Assembly (NCBI GenBank): GCA_018715295.1
Contig: DVLY01000111.1
Location: forward strand, 1-16,007
Source of the DNA: Candidatus Merdimorpha stercoravium
Lineage (GTDB): Bacteria; Bacteroidota; Bacteroidia; Flavobacteriales; UBA1820
DNA: 16,007 nt
Direction: 5' to 3'
In this document: positions 6,697 through 13,558 of the stretch, piece by piece
Numbering within the stretch: position 1 is the first letter of the stretch
How the letters are laid out: each line of letters opens with the position of its first letter
The notes under the pieces: generated by a model
Told to the model about the DNA's origin: nothing
The model's input: only the letters and a program-made list of their open reading frames with translations
Database searches by the model: none
Program-made: the position numbers and the translations under genes

Positions 6697-8672
6697 TTTC
6701 CCGCCAGACGATAGACCGGGTGTTTTCCGAAGCGCGCATCGAGGAAGTGGTGGGCGATTTCGTGGTGCTCAAACGTGCCGGGGCCAACTACAAAGGCCTT
6801 TCGCCGTTCAACGACGAGAAGACCCCTTCGTTTGTCGTATCTCCCTCCAAGGGCATCTGGAAAGACTTCTCCTCGGGCAAGGGCGGCAGCATGGTTACCT
6901 TCGTCATGGAGATCGAGCATTGCTCCTATCCCGAAGCCATCCGCCATATCGCCAAGAAATACGGGATCGAAGTCGAGGAAACCCAGCTCTCCCCCCAGGC
7001 CAAACAGGAAGCCGACGAGCGCGAGAGCCTGTACGTGGTTACCGAATACGCCGCCCAGTGGTTTCGCGAGCAACTGCACCAGACCCCCGAAGGGCGCAAC
7101 GTCGGCCTGACGTATTTCCGCCAGCGGGGATTCTCCGATGCCACGATCGAAAAATTCGGTCTCGGATACTCCCCCGAGGCTTGGTCCGCTTTCACCGAAG
7201 CGGCGCTCAAGGCCGGTTACCAGGCCGAATACCTCGAAACCTCCGGGCTGTCCATCCGGCGGGACGACGGGCGCTATACCGACCGTTTCCGCGGGCGCGT
7301 GGTCTTTCCCATCCATTCGTTTTCGGGGCGCGTGGCCGGTTTCGGCGCGCGGACGATGCAGACCGAGAAGACCATTGCCAAGTACCTCAATTCGCCCGAG
7401 AATCCCATCTACCACAAGAGCGACATCCTCTACGGCCTCTATCAGGCCAAAAATGCCATCGTGCGGCAGGATTCGTGTTACCTGGTGGAGGGCTATACGG
7501 ACGTCATATCCATGCACCAGGCCGGGGTGGAAAACGTGGTGGCCTCCTCCGGCACCTCGCTCACCGACGGGCAGATCCGCCTGATCAAACGCCTCACCCA
7601 GAACATCACCGTGCTCTACGACGGGGACACCCCCGGCATCAAGGCTTCGTTCCGGGGCATCGACATGCTGCTGGCGGCCGACATGAACGTGCGCGTGCTC
7701 ACCTTTCCGGACAACGACGATCCCGATTCGTTCGCGCGCAAGCATACCGCTGAGCAGCTCAAGGAATACCTGGAGAAGAACAGGACGGACTTCATCGACT
7801 TCAAAGCGCGGATGCTGCTCGAGGAAGCCTCCGGCGATCCCATCCTCAAGTCCCGCCTGGTGAGGGACATCGTGGTGTCCATCTCGAAAATATCGGACTA
7901 CATCAAGCGCGAGGTGTACCTGCGCGAGGCTTCCCGCATCATGGACGTCTCGGAGAGTTCGCTGTTTCGCGAGCTGGCGCAGATCGACGAACACAACCGC
8001 CAGGAATACCGCGCTGCGGCCGACCGAGCCGCCCAAGCAGCCCGGATGCGCGAGCGCCTGGAGGTGGACCGCGAACCCCGTCCCTCGGCCGATCCTTTTT
8101 CCGCCCTCGAACGCGACATGGTAGCCACGATGCTCCGTTACGGGGACATGGAGATCGAAGTCGAAGAACCCGTGCTGGACGACAACCCCGATGGGACGAC
8201 CACCGAACACCTGGAGACCGAACGGACCACCGTAGCCCGGGAGATCGTCGATTCGTTGTCGGCCGAGGGGCTCTCCCTGCGCGACCCGACGCTCAATGCC
8301 ATCTACCAGGCCATCCGGATGCAGGTGGGGGCCGGTTGCGCCATCGACGTCTCCGCCCTGTTGCGCAGCGAGGACCAGGCGGTGGTCGAGGCGGTCTCGT
8401 CGCTGCTGGCCGAGGAATATCGCCTGGACGGATGGGAACGTATGGGTGTCCCGGTGCGCGACTTTTCGGATGTAGCCTCTGCCTATACGCGGGACCTGGT
8501 CCTGCGCTATCAGGATGCGTACCTGCGTACCCGCATGGCCGAGCTCCAGGGAGAGTTCTCCCAGAAAAACACCCTGTCCGACCCGCAGCGGGAAGCCCTC
8601 ATGGAAGAGTGGAAGGCCTTGCTCGAGATCCGCGACCGTTTGGGCAAGGAACTGGGCAACCGCGTGGTGTAG
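6693..8672 (+). CDS. dnaG: DNA primase DnaG, zinc ligands substituted
   Basis: A 659-residue primase that makes RNA primers for replication. The N-terminal domain keeps the fold-defining sequence (GLSPFNDEKTPSF, then IWKDFSSGKGG), but the four zinc ligands expected by comparison with E. coli DnaG are replaced: S37, N40, D58 and S61. The TOPRIM core is intact, with E266 in EGYTD, D310-G-D312, and D343-P-D345. Residues from about 430 onward are the divergent helicase-interaction region. It is longer than E. coli DnaG (581). The start overlaps the upstream DUF6909-type stop by four bases. As I recall, flavobacterial primases share the zinc-less N-terminus, so this is a lineage trait rather than damage; the rest of the protein shows no sign of decay. 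Confidence 0.97.
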   Translation: MISRQTIDRVFSEARIEEVVGDFVVLKRAGANYKGLSPFNDEKTPSFVVSPSKGIWKDFSSGKGGSMVTFVMEIEHCSYPEAIRHIAKKYGIEVEETQLSPQAKQEADERESLYVVTEYAAQWFREQLHQTPEGRNVGLTYFRQRGFSDATIEKFGLGYSPEAWSAFTEAALKAGYQAEYLETSGLSIRRDDGRYTDRFRGRVVFPIHSFSGRVAGFGARTMQTEKTIAKYLNSPENPIYHKSDILYGLYQAKNAIVRQDSCYLVEGYTDVISMHQAGVENVVASSGTSLTDGQIRLIKRLTQNITVLYDGDTPGIKASFRGIDMLLAADMNVRVLTFPDNDDPDSFARKHTAEQLKEYLEKNRTDFIDFKARMLLEEASGDPILKSRLVRDIVVSISKISDYIKREVYLREASRIMDVSESSLFRELAQIDEHNRQEYRAAADRAAQAARMRERLEVDREPRPSADPFSALERDMVATMLRYGDMEIEVEEPVLDDNPDGTTTEHLETERTTVAREIVDSLSAEGLSLRDPTLNAIYQAIRMQVGAGCAIDVSALLRSEDQAVVEAVSSLLAEEYRLDGWERMGVPVRDFSDVASAYTRDLVLRYQDAYLRTRMAELQGEFSQKNTLSDPQREALMEEWKALLEIRDRLGKELGNRVV

Positions 8673-8769
8673 TCCCCGCTGGAGTGGAAAAGTGATCGGG
8701 GAAAGGCAGCCGAAAGGAAAGGGAGCGAGCCGGAGCCGTCGAAAGGAGTGCGGACAAGGAAAACGAACG

Positions 8770-8848
8770 AGTCGGACAGGAGCAAAGAAGGAAAAGGGGG
8801 GAATAAAAAAAGGGGGGGGGAGAACAAGGAAAAACGTGGAAAAAACCT
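8770..8848 (+). other. Purine-rich leader with A7-G9 homopolymer run before waaA
   Basis: The 193-base gap between dnaG and waaA is strongly purine-biased on the plus strand from about 8685. It contains a run of seven A (8805-8811) directly followed by nine G (8812-8820), and a shorter G6 run at 8796-8801. No consensus promoter and no convincing gene lie here. A 10-bp palindrome ATCGATCGAT is at 8850-8859. The G9 run sits 45 bases before the waaA ATG and could be prone to slippage. Confidence 0.65.
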
Positions 8849-8865
8849 AATCGATCGATACCGTC

Positions 8866-10128
8866 ATGAATATTTTTTACAACCTCTCGATGCGCGCTCT
8901 TCCGGGCTTGCTGCGTGTGCATGGGGTGTTCAACACCAAGAGCCGTCAGGCGGCCGTCGGGCGCAACCATTGGCGGCGCACGCTTCGCCAGCGTTTGGCC
9001 GCCTTGCCCCAAGGCAGCCGCATCGTGTGGTTCCATGCCGCCTCGTTGGGGGAGTTCGAACAGGGTCGCCCCGTATTGGAGGCTCTGCGCCGCCGCATGC
9101 CCGAGGTGCGGATCCTGCTGACGTTCTTTTCCCCCTCGGGATACAACGTGCGCAAGGACTATCCGGGGGCCGATATTGTAACTTACCTGCCTTTTGACAC
9201 GCCCAGCGCGGCGCGCGACTTCGTACGGATGGTACACCCAGCTGCAGCCGTGTTCATCAAGTACGAGTTTTGGGGCAATTTCCTCCAGCGCATCCATCGG
9301 GAGCACATCCCCTTGTACTTGATCAGCGCGCGTTTCGATGCCCGTCAGGCCTTTTTCAAACCCTATGGCCGCTTTATGCGGCGTTTGCTGCCGCTCTTTA
9401 CCTTGATCTTTACCCAGGACGGGGAGAGCGTGTCCCTGCTCCGCTCCATCGGGATCAAGCGTTGCCGGGCGGCGGGCGACACGCGTTTCGACCGGGTGGC
9501 GGACATCCTCAAGCGAGACAACACCCTGCCGTTCCTGGAGACTTTCAAGGACGGGAAAAAACTGGTGGTGGCCGGTTCGGCCTGGGAAAAGGACGAGGAA
9601 CTCATGGAAGCACTCATCGCCGCGCGCGCCGGTGATCCGGGGGTCAAGTACCTCATCGCCCCGCACGACATCCATCCCGAGCGGATACGCCGCTTGTGCG
9701 CCGCCCTGCCCGACGCGGTGCTGTATTCCAAGCGCGAAGGCTCCGACCTGGCTTCGGCCCGGGTGCTGGTGCTCGATACGGTAGGCATCCTCACCAAGGT
9801 CTATTCGTATGCCGACCTGACCCTGATCGGGGGAGGCTTTACCCGCTCCGGGATCCACAACGTATTGGAACCGGCCGTGTTCGGCCGCCCGGTGCTGTGC
9901 GGACCCAACTATGCCGACTACATCGAGGCGATAGGGCTGAAAGGCTGCGGGGGATTGACGGTAGTGGGCGACGCGGAGGAGTTTATCGAGGCCGCAGGGC
10001 GTTTTCTGGACGACCCCAAGGCCTTTGCCCACAGTGCGATGGCTTCCCGGGATTTTGTGCGCAACAATGCCGGCGCCACCCAGAAGATCGTCGAGGCACT
10101 GGTGGAAGAATTGACCGATAAAAAGTAA
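8866..10128 (+). CDS. waaA: 3-deoxy-D-manno-octulosonic acid (Kdo) transferase
   Basis: A 420-residue GT30 glycosyltransferase that adds Kdo from CMP-Kdo to lipid IVA at the inner face of the cytoplasmic membrane, the first core step of lipopolysaccharide synthesis. The motif WFHAASLGEFEQ (55-66) holds the catalytic Glu E63. The C-terminal donor-binding domain has GGGF (322-325) and HNVLEPAVFGRPV (from 331), as in the family. Length is normal. The N-terminal segment NIFYNLSMRALPGLL is moderately hydrophobic and may associate with the membrane. It is preceded by the purine-rich leader and followed after six bases by the DUF493 gene, so the two are probably co-transcribed. Whether it is mono- or bifunctional cannot be told from the sequence. 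Confidence 0.95.
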   Translation: MNIFYNLSMRALPGLLRVHGVFNTKSRQAAVGRNHWRRTLRQRLAALPQGSRIVWFHAASLGEFEQGRPVLEALRRRMPEVRILLTFFSPSGYNVRKDYPGADIVTYLPFDTPSAARDFVRMVHPAAAVFIKYEFWGNFLQRIHREHIPLYLISARFDARQAFFKPYGRFMRRLLPLFTLIFTQDGESVSLLRSIGIKRCRAAGDTRFDRVADILKRDNTLPFLETFKDGKKLVVAGSAWEKDEELMEALIAARAGDPGVKYLIAPHDIHPERIRRLCAALPDAVLYSKREGSDLASARVLVLDTVGILTKVYSYADLTLIGGGFTRSGIHNVLEPAVFGRPVLCGPNYADYIEAIGLKGCGGLTVVGDAEEFIEAAGRFLDDPKAFAHSAMASRDFVRNNAGATQKIVEALVEELTDKK

Positions 10129-10134
10129 ACCGCC

Positions 10135-10425
10135 ATGGAAGAAAGCGTAAAAGACCAACTGTACGGGGAGAAGTTCCGTCAGAGCCTGGAAAAAGGGATG
10201 AGTTTCCCGGGAGAGTACCCCTTCAAGTTCATCGTCCGCGCCGATACCGATGCCCGGGCGCAGATCGAAAAAGCCTTCGAGGGCTCTGCGGCCACCGTAA
10301 CCGAAACCCCCTCCTCGAGGGGGAACTACATCAGCCTGACGATCGTCCTGAAGGCTTCGTCGGCGGACGATATTCTGGAAAAATACAAAGCGACGGCGGA
10401 CATTCCCGGCGTGATCTGGCTTTAG
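10135..10425 (+). CDS. DUF493 family small protein (YbeD-like)
   Basis: A 96-residue soluble protein of the DUF493/YbeD family, small alpha-beta proteins resembling ACT-like regulatory domains. The segments EYPFKFIVRAD and YISLTIVLKASSADDILEKYK fit the family's beta-strand and helix pattern. The molecular role is unknown. It starts six bases after the waaA stop, suggesting an operon. Its stop overlaps the stop of the convergent YbjQ-family gene (shared bases 10422-10425), with no room for a terminator between them. Confidence 0.85.
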   Translation: MEESVKDQLYGEKFRQSLEKGMSFPGEYPFKFIVRADTDARAQIEKAFEGSAATVTETPSSRGNYISLTIVLKASSADDILEKYKATADIPGVIWL

Positions 10426-10754
10426 TCCTCCACCCGGACGGCGGTGCCGCAGGCCGTTACCATCAGCATGCTGCCCCGCTCGCCTACCGTTTCGTAGTCC
10501 AGGTCGATGCCGACCACGGCGTTTGCGCCCAAGGCGAGCGCTCTTTCTTCCAGTTCCCGCAAAGCATGGTTCTTGGCCTCTCGGAGGACTTCCTCGTACG
10601 AACCGGCCCGGCCGCCCACGATGTCGCGGATGCTGGCGAAGAAGTCGCGGAACACATTGGCCCCGATGATGGTCTCGCTGGAGACGATGCCCAGGTAGTC
10701 CTGGACCTTCCGGCCTTCGATGCAAGGTGTGGTAGTAAGGATCATGTCTGACAT
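10422..10754 (-). CDS. YbjQ/UPF0145 family protein
   Basis: A 110-residue soluble protein of the YbjQ (DUF74, UPF0145) family, sometimes called heavy-metal-binding domain proteins; these form pentamers in known structures and their function is unclear. The N-terminal ILTTTPCIEGRKV and the signature LGANAVVGIDLDYETV (75-90) are diagnostic. The ATG at 10754 gives MSDMILTT; many relatives begin at the equivalent of the internal Met at 10745, so the first three residues are uncertain. It is the only minus-strand gene in this part of the window, convergent with DUF493 and divergent from the folate gene. Confidence 0.9.
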   Translation of the reverse strand: MSDMILTTTPCIEGRKVQDYLGIVSSETIIGANVFRDFFASIRDIVGGRAGSYEEVLREAKNHALRELEERALALGANAVVGIDLDYETVGERGSMLMVTACGTAVRVED

Positions 10755-10771
10755 AAGGATGGATTCGGATA

Positions 10772-10782
10772 GCTAATTTAGC
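10772..10782. promoter_or_regulatory. Palindrome in the divergent control region
   Basis: GCTAA-T-TTAGC is an 11-base palindrome in the AT-rich patch between the YbjQ-family gene (minus) and the folate gene (plus). Read on either strand it contains a -7-like box with one mismatch (TAATTTAG, TAAATTAG). A second small inverted repeat, GATTTT/AAAATC, follows at 10783-10799. It may be a divergent promoter or operator. No matching -33 box was found. Confidence 0.3.
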
Positions 10783-10953
10783 GATTTTTGTGCAAAATCC
10801 ACCCTGCCTCCCTTTGTTTTTGCGCCGCGCTGCCCGCATCGGAGGGGGAAAGCACCGGAATGGATGGCCGAAAAAGACGTCCCGGAGGGGGTAGATACGA
10901 ACAGGAAATACGTAAAAGACACACGCGACGGCATAAAACAAACAAAACGCACC

Positions 10954-11586
10954 ATGGCGACCAAGAAAGAACTTCGCGCGCAGTACAAGCAGCTCCGCAG
11001 GGAACTTCCGCCCGGGGAGGCGGCGGAGCTTTCCGCCGCCGTATGCGAAGCGGTAGTCCGCAGCCGGGAATTCCGCTCGGCAACGACCGTGCACCTGTTT
11101 CTGCCCATCCGCCGCCAGAGGGAGGTCGATACCTTCCCGATCCTCGGGGAGATCTTCCGCCGGGGGAAGACGGCCGTGGTGTCCGTCTCGGACTTTTCGA
11201 CCGGGGACTTGGCGCACTACCGCCTGCACCGGGAAGATCCCTTGGCCGAGAACCGCTTCGGCATCCCCGAGCCGCTCCACCCCGAGGCTTTGGAGCGCGT
11301 CCTCCCGGAGTCGGTCGATCTGATCCTGGTGCCGCTGTTGGCCTACGATGCGCAGGGGACCCGGGTGGGATACGGACGGGGATTTTACGACCGCTTCTTG
11401 CGCTGTTGCCGTCCCGATGCGGTCAAGGCGGGGCTGTCTTTCTTTCCGCCTTGCGCCGGTCCCATCGACGATGCGACCCCGGAGGATGTCCCGCTCGATG
11501 TTTGTTTTACCCCGCAGGGGAAAATAACGTGCCGCAGGCCGAAAATTCAAGCCGGGGAAAACACGCCGCGCGGCGGCTTTTCGTAA
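10954..11586 (+). CDS. 5-formyltetrahydrofolate cyclo-ligase
   Basis: A 210-residue cytoplasmic enzyme that converts 5-formyltetrahydrofolate and ATP to 5,10-methenyltetrahydrofolate, returning the stored folate to one-carbon metabolism. The N-terminal KKELRAQYKQLRREL carries the basic residues that bind ATP, and VGYGRGFYDRFL (138-149) is the family signature that binds phosphate and magnesium. Length is normal. I chose the ATG at 10954 because it begins at the family's usual N-terminus; an open frame extending up to 10864 adds a charged, unconserved stretch. The GDPD gene follows after 38 bases. Confidence 0.93.
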   Translation: MATKKELRAQYKQLRRELPPGEAAELSAAVCEAVVRSREFRSATTVHLFLPIRRQREVDTFPILGEIFRRGKTAVVSVSDFSTGDLAHYRLHREDPLAENRFGIPEPLHPEALERVLPESVDLILVPLLAYDAQGTRVGYGRGFYDRFLRCCRPDAVKAGLSFFPPCAGPIDDATPEDVPLDVCFTPQGKITCRRPKIQAGENTPRGGFS

Positions 11587-11591
11587 TTTTA
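11584..11591 (+). promoter_or_regulatory. Weak -7-like box before the GDPD gene
   Basis: TAATTTTA overlaps the stop codon of the folate gene and differs from TAnnTTTG only in the last base. It has the same TTCGTA context as the candidate box at 4983. No TTG is found at the right distance upstream, so read-through from the folate gene is as likely. Confidence 0.25.
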
Positions 11592-11624
11592 CCCCCGGAG
11601 AAACGAAAATCAATCCATCGGAAT

Positions 11625-12413
11625 ATGAAACGGAAAAACCTTTTGGCTCTTTTGGCCTTTCTCGTGGCTACGGCCGCGCTTTCGGCGCAAACTCAAGTGA
11701 TCGCCCACCGCGGGTACTGGCGTGCTCCCGGCGCGGCGCAAAACAGCATCGTCTCCTTGCAGCGCGCCGACCAGATCAAATGCTTCGGTTCGGAATGCGA
11801 TGTGTTGCAGACCCGCGACGGGGTCCTGGTGGTCCATCACGATGCACACATCGGGCCGGACAAGATCCTGATCGAAGAGGCCGATTATGACCAGATCAAG
11901 GACATCGCCCTGTCCAACGGCGAGACCGTCCCGACCCTCCAACAGTATCTCAAGGAACTCAAGAAGTGCAAGAATACCTTGCTCGTACTGGAGATCAAGG
12001 AACATTCCACCGACCAGAAGATGCTTCGCGCCACCCGCGACATCGTCAAGATGGTCAACCGGATGGGCCTGAAAAAGAAAGTGTATTATATCTCGTTCAT
12101 GCCCACCATCTGCGACGAACTGGTGCGGATCGCCCCCAAATCCCAAGTCGCTTACCTGAGCAACCAGATGACCCCCCGGCAGGTAAAGGAACGGGGCTAC
12201 ACCGGGGTCGATTTTCACTATTCCCAGTTTCAGAAAAATCCCCTTTGGGTGCGGGAATGCCACGAATTGGGCCTCAACGTCAATGTGTGGACGGTAAATA
12301 CCGAGGAACTGATGAACCAGATGCTCGACCTGGGTGTCGATTTCATCACGACCGACTACCCCGAGGTGTTGCAGAAAGTGATCTTCGAGCGCAAGCTCCA
12401 CGGCATTTTCTGA
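11625..12413 (+). CDS. Secreted glycerophosphodiester phosphodiesterase
   Basis: A 262-residue GDPD-family enzyme that splits glycerophosphodiesters into glycerol-3-phosphate and an alcohol. A signal peptide is clear: MKRKN, then a hydrophobic stretch to about residue 19 and a likely cut after LSA. Catalytic features follow in order: H28-R-G, N40 in the position of the usual PENT motif, E57-x-D59, H72-D73 and E123-I-K125, giving both catalytic histidines and the acidic metal ligands. The TTDYPEVL segment near the C-terminus is also typical. No lipobox cysteine is present, so a periplasmic location is expected. It may salvage phospholipid headgroups. The 261 bases after it hold only weak, mutually exclusive stems near 12426-12449. 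Confidence 0.93.
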   Translation: MKRKNLLALLAFLVATAALSAQTQVIAHRGYWRAPGAAQNSIVSLQRADQIKCFGSECDVLQTRDGVLVVHHDAHIGPDKILIEEADYDQIKDIALSNGETVPTLQQYLKELKKCKNTLLVLEIKEHSTDQKMLRATRDIVKMVNRMGLKKKVYYISFMPTICDELVRIAPKSQVAYLSNQMTPRQVKERGYTGVDFHYSQFQKNPLWVRECHELGLNVNVWTVNTEELMNQMLDLGVDFITTDYPEVLQKVIFERKLHGIF

Positions 12414-12674
12414 GGTTCATCGTTTCCCGTCTTTCCCTCCGGGGACGGGCGATGACAGGGAAAAAATGCTTTCGGGGGAGAGGTTTCCTGAAACGCTTGA
12501 AGTACTTCTGCGAAATCGCCTGAAAGATAGGGGATACTCTCGGGCGGTATTGCCGTTGGAAAAGTTTCCGCCTCACCCTTGCATCTGCAGATAGGGGGCT
12601 GGATGAGAAAATCGGCAGCCGGATGTTTACTGGCTTTGCGGACGAAAACGGCACGGACGGCGGGCCGGTAAAAA

Positions 12675-13154
12675 CTATTCCGCCGTCAGATCGGACAAAG
12701 TGGCACCCGTATAGGCCAGCAGGTCGTCGGGTGCTATTTTTATCTGAAGTCCCCGCACACCGGCGCTGATGTAGATGGCCGGGAAGTCCATGCAGGAGCG
12801 GTCGATGAAGGTAGGCAGCGGTTTTTTCATCCCGATGGGCGAACATCCGCCCCGGATGTAGCCGGTGGTGGGCAGGAGCTCCTTCATGGGGATCAGGTCG
12901 GCTTTCTTGTCGCCGGCGGCGCGGGCGGCTTTTTTCAGGTCGACCTCGCTCTCTCCCGGCACCACGCAGACGAATAGCCCGGTGCGCTCTCCGCGCAGCA
13001 CCAATGTTTTGAATACCTGGCGGATGTCCTCTCCCAGTTCTTGCGCTACATGCACGGCCGAGAGGTCTTCTTCATCGACCCGGTAGGGGATCAGTTCGTA
13101 GCCGATCCCGGCGCTGTCCAGCAGCCGGGCGGCATTGGTCTTGTGGGTTTTCAT
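12675..13154 (-). CDS. ybaK: Cys-tRNA(Pro)/Cys-tRNA(Cys) deacylase YbaK
   Basis: A 159-residue trans-editing enzyme of the YbaK/EbsC family that hydrolyses Cys mischarged on tRNA(Pro), acting in the cytoplasm with prolyl-tRNA synthetase. K49 in QVFKTLV corresponds to the conserved functional lysine, and GYIRGGCSPIGMKK (98-111) is the family's second active-site block. The N-terminus MKTHKTNAARLLD is typical, so I set the start at 13154 rather than further upstream, where extra residues would be encoded by hairpin and promoter DNA. The promoter box ends only five bases before this ATG, so the mRNA is probably leaderless. Confidence 0.93.
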   Translation of the reverse strand: MKTHKTNAARLLDSAGIGYELIPYRVDEEDLSAVHVAQELGEDIRQVFKTLVLRGERTGLFVCVVPGESEVDLKKAARAAGDKKADLIPMKELLPTTGYIRGGCSPIGMKKPLPTFIDRSCMDFPAIYISAGVRGLQIKIAPDDLLAYTGATLSDLTAE

Positions 13155-13159
13155 GCTTG

Positions 13160-13190
13160 CAAAGATAGCTCGGGGCGGCTTTCCGGGCAA
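13160..13190 (-). promoter_or_regulatory. Near-consensus Bacteroidota promoter for ybaK
   Basis: On the minus strand, TTG (13190-13188), a 20-base spacer and TATCTTTG (13167-13160) match the -33/-7 consensus TTG-N19-21-TAnnTTTG. Only five bases (CAAGC) separate the -7 box from the ATG, so transcription should begin at or within a few bases of the start codon. Confidence 0.75.
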
Positions 13191-13195
13191 GAGCG

Positions 13196-13216
13196 GGGGC
13201 GGGCTTTGCCCGCCCC
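13196..13216. terminator. 9-bp GC hairpin with 3-nt loop upstream of ybaK
   Basis: GGGGCGGGC-TTT-GCCCGCCCC, a perfect stem located just upstream of the ybaK -33 box and downstream of the HTH gene. No T-tract follows. It may insulate ybaK from the preceding operon. Confidence 0.5.
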
Positions 13217-13257
13217 ACCCCCACGCTTGCCCGCATCGGACAGGGAGTATTCGCACA

Positions 13258-13280
13258 GTGAGGCACGCCCTTTGCCTCAC
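13258..13280 (-). terminator. 8-bp hairpin overlapping the HTH gene stop codon
   Basis: Arms GTGAGGCA (13258-13265) and TGCCTCAC (13273-13280) are perfect complements with a 7-nt loop. The stop codon of the winged-helix gene (13277-13279) lies inside the stem. A likely end of the four-gene minus-strand operon, although no T-tract follows. Confidence 0.5.
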
Positions 13281-13558
13281 CCGATGTAGTCTTTCAACGC
13301 CTCCACGTACGCAGCGAAAGCCGCGCGCCCCTGGGGCGTGATCCGGCAGAGGGTACGCGGCATCTTCCCCCGGAACGTCTTTTCCACCGCGATGTAGCCA
13401 GCCTGGGACAGTTTGTCTATCTGTACCGAAAGATTGCCCGAAGTAGCGCCCGTCTGCTGTTTGAGGAAGGTGAAGTCCGCATTTTCCACCCCAACCAGAA
13501 TGGACATCACCGCCAGGCGGAGTTCGGAGTGAAGCAACGGATCAAGCGCCTTGAACAT
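13277..13558 (-). CDS. Winged-helix transcriptional regulator (HTH_34 type)
   Basis: A 93-residue single-domain DNA-binding protein. Helices precede the recognition helix at about residues 41-53 (GNLSVQIDKLSQA), and the wing spans about 57-72 (VEKTFRGKMPRTLCRIT). The start MFKALDPLLHSELRLAVMSIL is typical of MarR/ArsR-like winged helices annotated as HTH_34 in Bacteroidota. No sensor domain or metal-binding cysteine cluster is seen. Its start lies 17 bases inside the upstream membrane-protein gene, so translation is likely coupled and the regulator probably controls its own operon or responds to its membrane partner. The target is unknown. Confidence 0.9.
   Translation of the reverse strand: MFKALDPLLHSELRLAVMSILVGVENADFTFLKQQTGATSGNLSVQIDKLSQAGYIAVEKTFRGKMPRTLCRITPQGRAAFAAYVEALKDYIG

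Noticed and set aside
10830..10842. 13-base direct repeat TGCCCGCATCGGA, also at 13228-13240
   Set aside because: A few matches of this length are expected by chance in 16 kb of GC-rich DNA, and the flanks do not agree.
8599..11613. 1004-codon minus-strand open frame
   Set aside because: It crosses waaA, DUF493 and the folate gene antisense and reads the YbjQ-family gene in the wrong frame; no domain is visible.
12414..12674. Possible terminator between the convergent GDPD and ybaK genes
   Set aside because: Only weak alternative stems (CCCGTC/GACGGG and TTTCCCT/AGGGAAA) with long loops and no T-tract were found; not enough for a feature.
13155..13280. Upstream extension of ybaK
   Set aside because: The extra residues would be encoded by the promoter, a GC hairpin and the operon-end hairpin, and do not resemble YbaK proteins.
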